The translations under genes and the position numbers were made by a program. From contig NZ_JADNOP010000009.1 of assembly GCF_015557635.1 (NCBI RefSeq), forward strand, positions 1 to 64,000: a DNA stretch of 64,000 nucleotides, given 5' to 3'. The notes under the pieces are model-generated. The model ran no database searches, was not told the origin of the DNA, and saw only the letters and a program-made list of their open reading frames with translations. Source of the stretch: Fusicatenibacter saccharivorans (GTDB lineage Bacteria > Bacillota > Clostridia > Lachnospirales > Lachnospiraceae). Each line of letters starts with the position of its first letter. The first letter of the stretch is position 1. This document shows positions 15,423 through 24,165 of this stretch, piece after piece.

Positions 15423-17852
15423 GTCGAGATCGCTTCTGTCTTCTACATCGTAGGTGCTTGCAGAAGATGTATCTTTCTTTGTAAAGGCTTCAATCAGATC
15501 TTTGGCATCGTCATAGCCCTGGCTTTCCAGTTCGTTCTGATACCAGGCATCTACACCGTCTACCGCCTGTTTAAAGGAATCGATGTCCATATCTTCGTAT
15601 TTTGTGATCTTGACACCGTTCTCGTTCTGCCAGCGGTTCATGATCTCATCGTCACCGGCACGGTTGATCGCACGTTCGTAATCGACGGCTTTCTGTCCGG
15701 CCTCATCGACAACTTTCTGCTGTTCCGGAGTCAGATTGTTATAGATATCTCCGTTAATGCAGAAGAACAGGCAGTCATAAATCGCATTCCACATCGAGCA
15801 GTACGGCTGTACTTCCTGTACACTGGCTGCGTCGATAGCCGGCAGCGGATTCTCCTGGCCTTCTACGGTTTTCTGCTGCAGGGCGGTGTAGGTCTCGGAC
15901 CAGTTCATGTTGGTCGCATCGGCACCCCAGCGTTTGTAGCACTCCATCAGCAGGTTGCTTCCTGCGACACGGATTTTCAGGTTTTTCATATCATCGACGG
16001 TTTTTACTTCCTGCTTGCTGTTGGTCAGCTGGCGGAAACCGTTCTCAGCGATTCCCATGCAGTGCAGGCCGTACTCATCGAGGATTGCTTTTAATTTTTC
16101 GCCTGCCTCGCCGTCCAGTTTTGCATCCGCATCTTCTACGGAATCAAACAGGAACGGAAGAGATACGACGTTAAATCTCGGGTCAAACGCAGAGTAAATC
16201 AGGTTGCTGTGCATCGAAATCTGTACCGGGTCTCCGTTCATCAGTGCCTGGATTCCCTCGGACTGGTTTCCGTTGGTCAGCTGGTCTGCGGCATATACAT
16301 TGACTTTGATCTTGCCGCCGGTTGCTTTTTCCATGAGCTCGCCGAACTTGCGTCCGCCTTCTGCCCAGGTACTGGTCTCGGTGGTGGAGCAGGTAAAGTT
16401 CCAGGTCTGCTCTTCCCATCCAAGGTCACTGTAATCAGCGATATCATTGTAATCCTCATTGCCGGAGGAATTTCCTGCTGTGCTGCCATCCGCACCATCG
16501 CCACTGGAAGTATCGGAATTCGTTGCTGCAGCTACCGTTCCGGTATAAGCTCCGTCTTTTGCCAGTGCTTTTGGAAGAAACGTGGAAATCTGCGGAACAT
16601 ACGTAATCAGAAGCAGAACTGCTACCGATGCTGCGATCATTGGCATAACGGCTTTGGAAATCTGCTGAATGGTAACTTCCATTCCTTTTTTCAGTTTTAC
16701 GGAAATGGCGACAAACAGGTTGACACCGACCGGCGGAGTTACCTGTCCGATGGCCAGGTTGACCGTTGCCACGATACCGAATGCTATCAGGTCATAGCCA
16801 AGGGCTTTGCAGACCGGAAGCATAATCGGGATGAAAATATACATGGCAGAGTTTGCATCGATAAAGCATCCTGCAATCAGGAAAATGATATTGACAATCA
16901 GAAGGAATACAAACTGGTTATGAGCAACGCTTCCAAGAAGATCCGATGCTGCCTGCGCAATACCAAACTTTGTGCAGACAAAGGAGAACAGAGAAGCACT
17001 TGCGACGATCAGCATAATTCCACCGATTGTTTTGGCAGAATCTACCATCAGATCCCACAGGTCTTTCAGTTTGATCTCTTTATAAATAAAGATTCCGACA
17101 AACAGACCGTATACAACGGAAACGGCAGCTGCCTCGGTCGGGGTGAAAACACTTCCATAGATACCGCCAAGTATGATGACCGGCATTAAGAATCCCCAGA
17201 AAGCATCTTTAAAGGCATCCCATCTTTCTTTGGCTGTTGCTTTTTTCTGGGTCGGCTGAATGTTGTGTTTCTTTGCCTCCAGAAGAACAACGATGACAAG
17301 GGCCACACCCATCAGAATACCAGGAACGATACCTGCTGTGAACATATCGGCAATGGATACGCCTGTGATGGATGCATAAACAACGAATGCAATACTCGGC
17401 GGTATGACGATCGCAATCGAACTTGACGTCGCCATCAGGGCCGTGGAAAACGGAGCAGAAAATCCGCCTCGCTCAATCATGGCAGGGATCAGAACCATAC
17501 CAAGTGCTGCTACGGTTGCCGGACCGGAACCGGAAATCGCACCAAAGAAGCAGGCTACGATAACGCATACGATGGCGATACCGCCTTTTTTATGGCCGAC
17601 GCAGGTGTCGACGAAACGAATCAGTCGTTTGGAAATGCCCGCTTTTGCCATAATGTTTCCGGACAATACAAAGAACGGAATGGCAAGGAGCAAAAATTTA
17701 CTGATACCGGAATACATATTGGTTGCTACGATGGTCAGGGATGTACCGGAGTACAGGATCGCGCAGATCGAAGACAGACCAAGGCAGATGCCAATCGGGA
17801 TACCAAGGATCAGAAAAACAAAGAATGAAAGAAAAAGAATTGCACTGATCAT
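14466..17852 (-). CDS. TRAP transporter large permease fused to two DctP substrate-binding domains
   Basis: A 1128-residue fusion. Residues 1-430 are a complete DctM/TRAP-T large permease (about 12 membrane segments; SGSGPATVAALGMVLIPAMI, GQVTPPVGVNLFVA). A Ser/Gly/Asp-rich linker follows (about 431-478). Two DctP binding domains then occur at 479-792 and 811-1128, each with the carboxylate-binding Arg (R628 and R960 in NLKIRVAGS) and TALQQKTVEGQENPLPAID. Normal DctM is about 430 residues and DctP is a separate exported protein. Here the last membrane helix would place both domains outside. There is no free dctP nearby. ATGA overlaps the dctQ stop. The substrate is an organic anion; the T-box suggests an amino acid or its 2-oxo acid. 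Confidence 0.9.
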   Translation of the reverse strand: MISAILFLSFFVFLILGIPIGICLGLSSICAILYSGTSLTIVATNMYSGISKFLLLAIPFFVLSGNIMAKAGISKRLIRFVDTCVGHKKGGIAIVCVIVACFFGAISGSGPATVAALGMVLIPAMIERGGFSAPFSTALMATSSSIAIVIPPSIAFVVYASITGVSIADMFTAGIVPGILMGVALVIVVLLEAKKHNIQPTQKKATAKERWDAFKDAFWGFLMPVIILGGIYGSVFTPTEAAAVSVVYGLFVGIFIYKEIKLKDLWDLMVDSAKTIGGIMLIVASASLFSFVCTKFGIAQAASDLLGSVAHNQFVFLLIVNIIFLIAGCFIDANSAMYIFIPIMLPVCKALGYDLIAFGIVATVNLAIGQVTPPVGVNLFVAISVKLKKGMEVTIQQISKAVMPMIAASVAVLLLITYVPQISTFLPKALAKDGAYTGTVAAATNSDTSSGDGADGSTAGNSSGNEDYNDIADYSDLGWEEQTWNFTCSTTETSTWAEGGRKFGELMEKATGGKIKVNVYAADQLTNGNQSEGIQALMNGDPVQISMHSNLIYSAFDPRFNVVSLPFLFDSVEDADAKLDGEAGEKLKAILDEYGLHCMGIAENGFRQLTNSKQEVKTVDDMKNLKIRVAGSNLLMECYKRWGADATNMNWSETYTALQQKTVEGQENPLPAIDAASVQEVQPYCSMWNAIYDCLFFCINGDIYNNLTPEQQKVVDEAGQKAVDYERAINRAGDDEIMNRWQNENGVKITKYEDMDIDSFKQAVDGVDAWYQNELESQGYDDAKDLIEAFTKKDTSSASTYDVEDRSDLDWPEQTWNFTCSTTETSTWAEGGRKFGELIEKATGGKIKVNVYAADQLTNGNQSEGIQALIDGDPVQISMHSNLIYSAFDPRFNVVSLPFLFDSVEDADAKLDGEAGEKLKEILDEYGLHCMGIAENGFRQLTNSKQEVKTVDDMKNLKIRVAGSNLLMECYKRWGADATNMNWSETYTALQQKTVEGQENPLPAIDAASVQEVQPYCSMWNAIYDCLFFCINGDIYDSMTPEQQEVIDECGRLATQYEREINRAGDDEIMNRWQNENGVAITNYEDMDIDSFKQAVDGVDEWYQKELEGQGYDDAKELIETFTKEAVS

Positions 17853-18349
17853 TTTTTCTGTCCCTCCTCTTTTGCTTTTACGAATGTATCAATCAGATAT
17901 TCGATCATGTGCAGCGTCATGCAGGCTGCGCCGATCGGTACGAAAGACCAGAAAATCCATTCCGGCCAGTTTAAAACGAACGTTCTCTTTCCGTTGGCAA
18001 GCTGGGTCAGTACCTTGTCCATGCCGTATTTAAACAGAACTACGGTAAAGGCAACACTAAATGCTGTGTTGACAACCAGCAGGATTCTTCTCGCCTTCGC
18101 AGAAAGACGGTCCGGCAGCAAAGAAAGATTGACCAGTTCTCCGTCACGGGCAGCAAGCGCTGCTGCGAGAAGTGTAATCAGGACAAATACCGCAACGACA
18201 AGCTCTTCGGTAAATGACCAGGACTGATGCAGTACCTTACGGGAAAGAACGTTTCCCACCGTAAGCACAACAATCAGGATCGTGGACAGCACGAGAACCA
18301 GTTTCTCAACAAATGCCAGTCCATTCATGATTTTTTTGTACACTTTCAT
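17849..18349 (-). CDS. TRAP transporter small permease (DctQ type)
   Basis: A 166-residue protein with four predicted membrane helices. The family segment SWSFTEELVVAVFVLITLLA follows helix 1, and FVLNWPEWIFWSFVPIGA precedes the last helix. DctQ pairs with DctM and makes the full membrane unit of a sodium-driven TRAP transporter. The start at 18349 (GGGAGGAAACAT before ATG) is preferred to an ATG 11 codons upstream. The stop overlaps the start of the fused permease (ATGA), so both are made from one mRNA controlled by the upstream T-box. Confidence 0.9.
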   Translation of the reverse strand: MKVYKKIMNGLAFVEKLVLVLSTILIVVLTVGNVLSRKVLHQSWSFTEELVVAVFVLITLLAAALAARDGELVNLSLLPDRLSAKARRILLVVNTAFSVAFTVVLFKYGMDKVLTQLANGKRTFVLNWPEWIFWSFVPIGAACMTLHMIEYLIDTFVKAKEEGQKK

Positions 18350-18445
18350 ATGTTTCCTCCCTTTTCCCGCTGTCAGGTACAATGTTCCAGCAGGATCTAT
18401 TCTTTGCCAGGCTGTATTACCGGGGTGAATTTGCAGCTGACAAAC

Positions 18446-18748
18446 AAAAAAATCCGCCCCTCAACGAGGGACGGAACTGTTCTTTTCCCGCAACCACCCT
18501 TGTCTCTTCTTTGAAACAAGCACGAATACAACGCACAAGCATACGCGGTTTCTGTAACGGGAAACTCCCGTGAAAACCTACTGGAATTCCGGCACATAGT
18601 ACGATACACGGCCGATTCGTTGGGCTTTCCTTCTCCAAGATGATTTTCAATCCAGATTCGTTGCTGTCTCGCACCTTTCCGGCAGCTCTCTGAAAACGAT
18701 TTGTCTGCATTTACTTTTTCTTTTCTCAGAATTTGCTTTTACACGACA
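18446..18748 (-). promoter_or_regulatory. T-box leader upstream of the TRAP transporter
   Basis: The minus-strand leader has the T-box bulge sequence AAGGGTGGTTGCGGG (18487-18501). It also has an AGAGAGC start of stem I near 18688, an AGTAGG S-turn strand near 18580, and a terminator CCGTCCC-TCGTTG-AGGGGCGG with a T7 run (18446-18474). T-boxes read uncharged tRNA and let transcription continue. The likeliest specifier is AUC (Ile) at 18642-18644 in TTGAAAATCATCTTGGAG. AAU (Asn) or UUC (Phe, near 18585) cannot be excluded by eye. Confidence 0.85.
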
Positions 18749-18754
18749 GAAGCA

Positions 18755-18783
18755 ATTTTAACGCGATTTTTGTTGATTGTCAA
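18755..18783 (-). promoter_or_regulatory. Predicted sigma-A promoter of the T-box/TRAP operon
   Basis: On the minus strand TTGACA (18778-18783) and TAAAAT (18755-18760) are 17 bp apart. Transcription would begin near 18748, ahead of the T-box leader. Confidence 0.65.
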
Positions 18784-18964
18784 GAATTGGCTGGAAAAAT
18801 TTGTCGATTTTTTGAAAAACCGCATTTTTTTCGGTTTCTGACCTTTTTCTTGCATCTTTTCCATATCTTTTATATAATAATCTGCGGTATCCGAAATATG
18901 CAGCCTGATTTTTCATCTCGATCTTCCAATATCAGTCCTGCTTATTCATGAAAGGATGATTTTT

Positions 18965-20065
18965 ATGATAAAAAAACTGATTTCCTTTTTTCAAAAAGAT
19001 GCAGTGCTTACCGTCTCTTTTTTTCTTGCAGTGCTTTCCTGCTTTTTCTGTCCTCCCGGTCCACAGTATCTTGGCTATCTGGATTTTCATACTCTGATCC
19101 TGCTGTTCTGTCTGATGCTGATTGTCGCGGGCCTGCGGGAATGTGGCGTATTTGACTGGCTTGGCACCAGTCTTCTCCGGCATGTAAACTCAGAACGGAT
19201 GGTTGCTCTGCTTCTGATTTCCCTGTGCTTTTTCTGCAGCATGCTGATTACCAATGATGTCGCTCTGATTACCTTTGTTCCGTTTGGCATTCTGCTTCTG
19301 CGAATGTGCCATATGGAGCAGAAAAAAATACTTCTTGTCACCTTTATGACCATGGCTGCAAACCTTGGCAGTATGTTTACTCCTATCGGCAATCCGCAGA
19401 ATCTTTATCTGTATTCGCTTTCCGGACTTTCCCTTTTGCAGTTTCTGCTTATGATGCTGCCTTATACTCTGGGTGCTGCAGTTCTTTTTCTGATCTGCAT
19501 TTTTCTGTTTTTCTCCGGAAAAAAAATTTCCGTTTCCCTGGGGAAAAAAGCGATTACTCATCCGCGGCAAATCGCAGTTTTTGCAGCTCTTTTTTTCTGC
19601 TGTATTCTTACGGTTGCCAAACTTCTCCCGCATAGTATTCTGCTTCTGATCACGATTGCCGGGATCTGCCTGGTGAACCGCAGCCTTTACCGCAGAGCAG
19701 ACTACTCTCTTTTGTTCACTTTTGTGTTTTTCTTTCTTTTTATTGGAAACATGAAACAAATGGCAGCGCTTCGTATTTATCTGGAACAGATGATTACCGG
19801 ACACGAACGGCTTCTTTCCGTCCTCACAAGCCAGATCATCAGCAATGTTCCTGCCGCCATGCTGCTTTCCGGATATACAAAAGAAATCCCGGAACTGATT
19901 GTAGGAACCAACCTCGGCGGCCTCGGGACTTTAATTGCATCTATGGCAAGCCTGATCTCCTATCGCCAGATTACGGCCGCAGACGCTTCCTGCCGCAAAA
20001 GATATATCCTGATTTTTACTGTTTTCAATCTTGTTTTTCTTGCTATTTTGTATCAGATACGCTAA
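18965..20065 (+). CDS. SLC13/ArsB (ion transporter superfamily) permease
   Basis: A 366-residue membrane protein with about ten helices. LITNDVALITFVPFGILLL and FTPIGNPQNLYLYSLSG are the paired re-entrant signature regions of the ion transporter superfamily (CitM, ArsB, NhaD, SLC13). A second half repeat has SQIISNVPAAMLLSGYTKE and GTNLGGLGTLIASMASLISY. The family carries dicarboxylates, citrate, arsenite or sodium, and the substrate here is not evident. The start at 18965 gives AAAGG a normal spacing; the ATG at 18956 is too close to it. The gene ends at a terminator and stands alone. Confidence 0.8.
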   Translation: MIKKLISFFQKDAVLTVSFFLAVLSCFFCPPGPQYLGYLDFHTLILLFCLMLIVAGLRECGVFDWLGTSLLRHVNSERMVALLLISLCFFCSMLITNDVALITFVPFGILLLRMCHMEQKKILLVTFMTMAANLGSMFTPIGNPQNLYLYSLSGLSLLQFLLMMLPYTLGAAVLFLICIFLFFSGKKISVSLGKKAITHPRQIAVFAALFFCCILTVAKLLPHSILLLITIAGICLVNRSLYRRADYSLLFTFVFFFLFIGNMKQMAALRIYLEQMITGHERLLSVLTSQIISNVPAAMLLSGYTKEIPELIVGTNLGGLGTLIASMASLISYRQITAADASCRKRYILIFTVFNLVFLAILYQIR

Positions 20066-20068
20066 AAT

Positions 20069-20100
20069 AAAAAGAAGATCCGGCTGTACGGGTCTTTTTT
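20069..20100 (+). terminator. Terminator after the ion transporter gene
   Basis: A short GC stem, ATCCG-GCTGTA-CGGGT, flanked by AAAAGA and TCTTTTTT. Confidence 0.65.
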
Positions 20101-20170
20101 CACGGCATTTTATACCGTCTCATGATTACTGTACTTAGCATTTTATATTGAAAAAGAAAGGGTTTCATTT

Positions 20171-21655
20171 ATGAAGATAGATCTCAGAAACGTTCCGGAT
20201 GCCGAGGTTTCCGGCATTGATCTTGCAAATGTTGACATTACTGTTCCAGCGCCGGAGACAGAACCGCAGCGTCAGTATTACTTTATGGCACTTTTAAAAC
20301 AGCAGCTCGTACCGGAGCGTGCAAAACAAAACGGAAAAGAGTATCTGACTGCCTGCATCACAACCTTCGGCTGCCAGATGAACGCCCGCGATTCCGAAAA
20401 ACTGGAGGGAATTCTGGAAACCGTCGGCTACCACATTGTGGAGACCGAAGATGCCGATTTTGTTGTTTACAACACCTGTACCGTCCGTGAAAACGCAAAT
20501 CTGCGTGTCTACGGTCGTCTTGGACAGCTTGGCAAGTACAAAAAGAAAAATCCGGGCATGATTATTTCCCTCTGCGGATGCATGATGCAGGAGCCGCTTG
20601 TTGTCGAAAAACTCAAAAAAAGCTACCATTTCGTCAACCTGATTTTCGGAACGCATAATATCTACCGCTTTGCCGAGTATCTTGTCCGCTGCATGACAGA
20701 GAACCGCATGGTGATCGATATCTGGAAAGATACCGATAAAATCGTGGAAAATCTCCCGGTTGACCGCAAATATCCGTTCAAGTCGGGTGTTAATATTATG
20801 TTCGGCTGCAATAACTTCTGCAGCTACTGTATCGTACCGTATGTGCGCGGCCGCGAACGCAGCCGGAAGCCGGAGGAAATCATCGCAGAGATCAAACGCC
20901 TCGTTGCAGACGGCGTTGTTGAAATCATGCTGCTTGGTCAGAATGTCAATTCCTACGGAAAGAATCTCGAGGAGCCGATGACGTTTGCACAGCTTCTGCG
21001 CAAGGCAAATCAGATTGAAGGGCTGAAACGCATCCGTTTCATGACCTCACATCCGAAGGATCTCTCGGAAGAACTGATCGATGCAATGCGCGACTGCGAG
21101 AAGGTCTGCCTCCATCTTCATCTTCCGCTCCAGTCCGGAAGCAGCCGTATCTTAAAACTGATGAACCGCCGTTATACCAAAGAGCAGTATCTCGACCTGG
21201 TAGACCGAATCCGCGCAAAAGTGCCGGATATTTCTCTGACAACAGATATTATCGTTGGTTTCCCTGGTGAGACCGAAGAAGATTTTCTGGAAACACTGGA
21301 TGTGGTCCGCCGCGTTCGTTACGACAGCGCGTTTACCTTCCAGTATTCCAGAAGAACCGGAACACCGGCAGCTGCCATGGAAGACCAGATCCCGGTGGAT
21401 GTTGTAAAAGACCGTTTTGACCGTCTTCTTGCCGAGGTCCAGGAAATTTCCCGCGAGGTAACCGCAAGACATCTTCATACCGTACAGGAAGTTCTGGTGG
21501 AAAGTATCAATGAGCAGGACGCTTCTCTTGTCACCGGCCGTATGAGCAACAATACGCTGGTTCATTTCCCGGGAGATGCTTCGATGATCGGAACGCTGCG
21601 GAACGTTTCCCTGGACGAATGCCGCGGCTTCTACTATATGGGAACGCTTGTTTAA
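20171..21655 (+). CDS. miaB: tRNA-2-methylthio-N6-dimethylallyladenosine synthase
   Basis: MiaB adds a methylthio group to i6A37 in tRNAs reading UNN codons, using SAM and two 4Fe-4S clusters. The 494-residue protein has an N-terminal extension and then the methylthiotransferase domain, with cluster cysteines in TTFGCQMNARDSEK, VYNTCTVREN and SLCGCMMQE. The radical SAM motif is FGCNNFCSYCIVPYVRGRE (CxxxCxxC). The C-terminal TRAM domain starts near RHLHTVQEVLVE. The motif RGRERSR and the i6A-type length separate it from MtaB and RimO. It is a single gene with a GAAAGGGTTTCATTT start region and its own terminator. Confidence 0.95.
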   Translation: MKIDLRNVPDAEVSGIDLANVDITVPAPETEPQRQYYFMALLKQQLVPERAKQNGKEYLTACITTFGCQMNARDSEKLEGILETVGYHIVETEDADFVVYNTCTVRENANLRVYGRLGQLGKYKKKNPGMIISLCGCMMQEPLVVEKLKKSYHFVNLIFGTHNIYRFAEYLVRCMTENRMVIDIWKDTDKIVENLPVDRKYPFKSGVNIMFGCNNFCSYCIVPYVRGRERSRKPEEIIAEIKRLVADGVVEIMLLGQNVNSYGKNLEEPMTFAQLLRKANQIEGLKRIRFMTSHPKDLSEELIDAMRDCEKVCLHLHLPLQSGSSRILKLMNRRYTKEQYLDLVDRIRAKVPDISLTTDIIVGFPGETEEDFLETLDVVRRVRYDSAFTFQYSRRTGTPAAAMEDQIPVDVVKDRFDRLLAEVQEISREVTARHLHTVQEVLVESINEQDASLVTGRMSNNTLVHFPGDASMIGTLRNVSLDECRGFYYMGTLV

Positions 21656-21660
21656 CCAAA

Positions 21661-21729
21661 AGACCCTGCCCGCACAGTTTTTCAGTCTTTGAAAAGACTA
21701 TGTTACAAAGCTGTGCAGGCAGGGTTTTT
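21661..21729. terminator. Shared terminator between miaB and the MATE gene
   Basis: ACCCTGCCCGCACAG and CTGTGCAGGCAGGGT pair over 14-15 bp with an inner AGTCTTT/AAAGACT stem, flanked by T-runs. It serves the convergent genes on both sides. Confidence 0.85.
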
Positions 21730-21746
21730 ATATATAACTTCTACTT

Positions 21747-23096
21747 TTATCCTCTCACATCTGGAGTTTTCCCGGAGAGCCGCCTCTGATAAAAGAAGTA
21801 GGTAATCATAAGCATAACTCCAGCTCCGACCCATGCGGAAATTTCTGCGAATGCCACTCCGCGGAACGCAAGGCGCGGTGCTAAAAGCAGCACAACCATG
21901 ACGCGCATGGCAACCTCCACAATCCCGGACACCATCGGCAGAACTGTTTTTCCCATTCCCTGGCAGGCGTTTCGGAAGACAAACAGCCAGCCAAGGGCGA
22001 ACAGGGCAACTCCGGTAACCGGCAGAAAGATACAGGTATAGGAAATGACTGTCGCATCATTCAGCATCAGGGATGCCAGAAGCTTCGGGCAGAAAATTTC
22101 CAGTGCTGCAAAAGGAAGATTGACAAGGACAGAAAGCACGACACCTGCCCTGACTCCCTGTTTGATCCGGTCGTATTTTCCGGCTCCATAATTTTGTCCT
22201 GTAAAAGTCAGAAGTGCAAGTCCAAGTGTTATACCCGGCTGCTCGAACAGACCGCACACCTTCATACATGCAGCATAAGCTGCGACATAAGCCGTTCCCA
22301 TCTGATTGACAAAAACCTGAAGGACCATACCGCCCACCGCAGTTACAGAATTCATCACAGCTACCGGCAGGCCTTTTCCAACGAGTGCGCCAAGAAGTAC
22401 ACCATCTGCCCTCCAGTCTGTTTTCCGCGGAAGCAGTTCTGCGGCGCGCCGGATATATACCAGACAGTAAAGGGCAGAAACTACCTGCGCCAGGACCGTT
22501 GCAAGCGCCGCTCCAAACACGCCCATGCCAAACGGAAATACAAATAGAAGATCCAGCACAATATTGACCACCGACGAAACAATCATAGAAGCCAGCGGCA
22601 CTTTACTGTTTCCGACGGACCGGAGCAGCGTCATGGCAAAGTTATTAAAAATGGTAACGGTACTGCCCGCCAGAATGGTTCCAAAATAAACCAGAGTGTC
22701 TGTCATCATATCCTCCGGTGTCTGGAGAAAGACAAACAGACGGCGCATCCAAAACAGACTGCCCACCGTAATTACAATTCCAATGGCAAGGCAGATATAA
22801 ACCGACATCGCAATTTCTTTCCGCAGTTTTTCGATATCATTCGCTCCAAAGGAGTGGGAAATACAGATCCCAAGTCCTCCGGTAAGCCCCATGGCAAAGC
22901 CGAGAATCAAAAAATGTACCGAACTGGTATTTCCAACCGCTGCCAGGGCCACATCTCCGATCCCCTTTCCAACGACCATGGAATCCACAAAGCTGTAAAG
23001 CTGCTGAAAAAGATTTCCGATCAGAATCGGCAGAAAAAACTGAAAAATCAGCTTCATGCTGTTGCCCTGCGTCATATCATTTGTTGTTTTTTGCAT
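21747..23096 (-). CDS. MATE family efflux transporter
   Basis: A 449-residue, 12-helix protein of the multidrug and toxic compound extrusion family. The start has MTQGNSMKLIFQFFLPILIG and LFQQLYSFVDSMVVGKGIGD; the second half repeats the pattern (GLPVAVMNSVTAVGGMVLQ, FVNQMGTAYVAAYAACMKV). MATE pumps expel cationic compounds with Na+ or H+. The group resembles DinF/NorM-like pumps common in Lachnospiraceae, many of uncharacterised substrate. An AraC-type regulator is divergently transcribed from about 135 bp away and may control it. Confidence 0.9.
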   Translation of the reverse strand: MQKTTNDMTQGNSMKLIFQFFLPILIGNLFQQLYSFVDSMVVGKGIGDVALAAVGNTSSVHFLILGFAMGLTGGLGICISHSFGANDIEKLRKEIAMSVYICLAIGIVITVGSLFWMRRLFVFLQTPEDMMTDTLVYFGTILAGSTVTIFNNFAMTLLRSVGNSKVPLASMIVSSVVNIVLDLLFVFPFGMGVFGAALATVLAQVVSALYCLVYIRRAAELLPRKTDWRADGVLLGALVGKGLPVAVMNSVTAVGGMVLQVFVNQMGTAYVAAYAACMKVCGLFEQPGITLGLALLTFTGQNYGAGKYDRIKQGVRAGVVLSVLVNLPFAALEIFCPKLLASLMLNDATVISYTCIFLPVTGVALFALGWLFVFRNACQGMGKTVLPMVSGIVEVAMRVMVVLLLAPRLAFRGVAFAEISAWVGAGVMLMITYFFYQRRLSGKTPDVRG

Positions 23097-23134
23097 GATG
23101 ATAATCTTGTAACCTTTCCTTTCTTCATTCCTTC

Positions 23135-23163
23135 TTGCAAATCATATAAAATCACTATATACT
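23135..23163 (+). promoter_or_regulatory. Predicted promoter of the AraC regulator
   Basis: TTGCAA (23135-23140) and TATACT (23158-23163) lie 17 bp apart. The predicted start near 23170 leaves too little leader for an ATG at 23173, supporting a later start codon. Confidence 0.55.
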
Positions 23164-23229
23164 AAAAGAAGTTTGTTTCCATCCACAGTCAGTATGGAAC
23201 ATCCACTACGAACGAAAAGTGAGACATCT

Positions 23230-24111
23230 ATGAATAACTTATATGAATATATCGACCCCATCGCCTCTCCTTATGAGGCTTTTCTTTTTGACAGCACGCG
23301 GGATTCCCTTCCGATTCCTGCTCACTGGCACTATTATGTAGAACTTCTCTACGTTCTGAAAGGAGAAATTGAGGTTTCCCTTGATAATGTGACATCCATC
23401 GGAACGGAAGGATCTGTGATCCTTTTTCCGCCCAAATGCGTTCATTCCATCGCGCTTGCAAAGGGGTCTGTTCCGGTGCAGTATGATGTGATTAAATTTG
23501 ACCCCAATCTTCTGCCCACCTGCAAGACGGATGAGCTGGATTTGCGTTCGATTCTGCACGGCATCCACACGTTCCGCTGCCCCTGTATTTTTTCTCCGGA
23601 GCAGGTACGGAAAATGGACCTTTTTCCTCTTTTTTCGGATATTCTTACGGAATACCGGGATAAAGAGCTTGGCTATTCCATGATTCTTACAGCGGATCTT
23701 CGGAAAATCATCAGCCGTTTTGTACGGAACTGGCAGAAAAGCGGGACTTCTTTTCCGTCTCCCGGCGTGCATCCTTCCTACGAAATCAGTTTTGACCTGA
23801 TTTCCGAATACATTGATTCCCATTATTTTGAAGAACTGACCGTAGAGAAACTTGCCGCCATGTGCAACATGTCGCACTCCACATTTTCCATGAATTTTTA
23901 CCGCCGCTACAATATGACCTGCAAAGAATATATTACGGCAACCAGAATCAATGCGGCAGAAAACATGCTGCTTTTTTCCAGTCACGATGTTTCTTTTATT
24001 GCCAGAGAAGTCGGCTATCCGGACTGCAGCTATTTCATCCGGTGTTATAAAAAAATAAAAGGAATCACACCGAAACAGGCCAGAAAAATCCAGGCAGAAA
24101 AAAATAAATAA
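23230..24111 (+). CDS. AraC family transcriptional regulator with cupin domain
   Basis: A 293-residue regulator. The N-terminal half is a cupin-type sensor (PIPAHWHYYVELLYVLKGEI, VILFPPKCVHSIA). The C-terminal 100 residues carry two helix-turn-helix motifs: EELTVEKLAAMCNMSHSTFS and DVSFIAREVGYPDCSYFIRC, followed by KKIKGITPKQARK. This is the AraC/XylS layout, usually sensing a sugar or a drug. The start at 23230 is preferred on promoter position; in-frame ATGs at 23173 and 23194 are less likely. It faces away from the MATE gene and converges with the beta-mannosidase gene, and either may be its target. Confidence 0.85.
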   Translation: MNNLYEYIDPIASPYEAFLFDSTRDSLPIPAHWHYYVELLYVLKGEIEVSLDNVTSIGTEGSVILFPPKCVHSIALAKGSVPVQYDVIKFDPNLLPTCKTDELDLRSILHGIHTFRCPCIFSPEQVRKMDLFPLFSDILTEYRDKELGYSMILTADLRKIISRFVRNWQKSGTSFPSPGVHPSYEISFDLISEYIDSHYFEELTVEKLAAMCNMSHSTFSMNFYRRYNMTCKEYITATRINAAENMLLFSSHDVSFIAREVGYPDCSYFIRCYKKIKGITPKQARKIQAEKNK

Positions 24112-24124
24112 CGTTATTTTGCAG

Positions 24125-24158
24125 AAAAGGGCACGCATTCATTTTGCGTGCCCTTTTT
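24125..24158. terminator. Shared terminator between the AraC and beta-mannosidase genes
   Basis: AAAAGGGCACGCA and TGCGTGCCCTTTTT form a 13 bp perfect stem with a 7 bp loop. Confidence 0.9.
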
Positions 24159-24165
24159 CCATGCC

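Noticed and set aside
14466-16418. Assembly duplication as the cause of the tandem DctP units
   Set aside because: The copies differ at many silent sites and in their C-terminal parts, so they are not an exact copy error, although long reads should confirm this.
15066-17189. Long plus-strand open frames (342 and 326 codons) across the TRAP gene
   Set aside because: They mirror the duplicated DctP units and the permease on the other strand, with no ribosome sites or domains.
23239-24138. 299-codon minus-strand frame
   Set aside because: It is antisense to the AraC gene, which has clear HTH motifs and a promoter.
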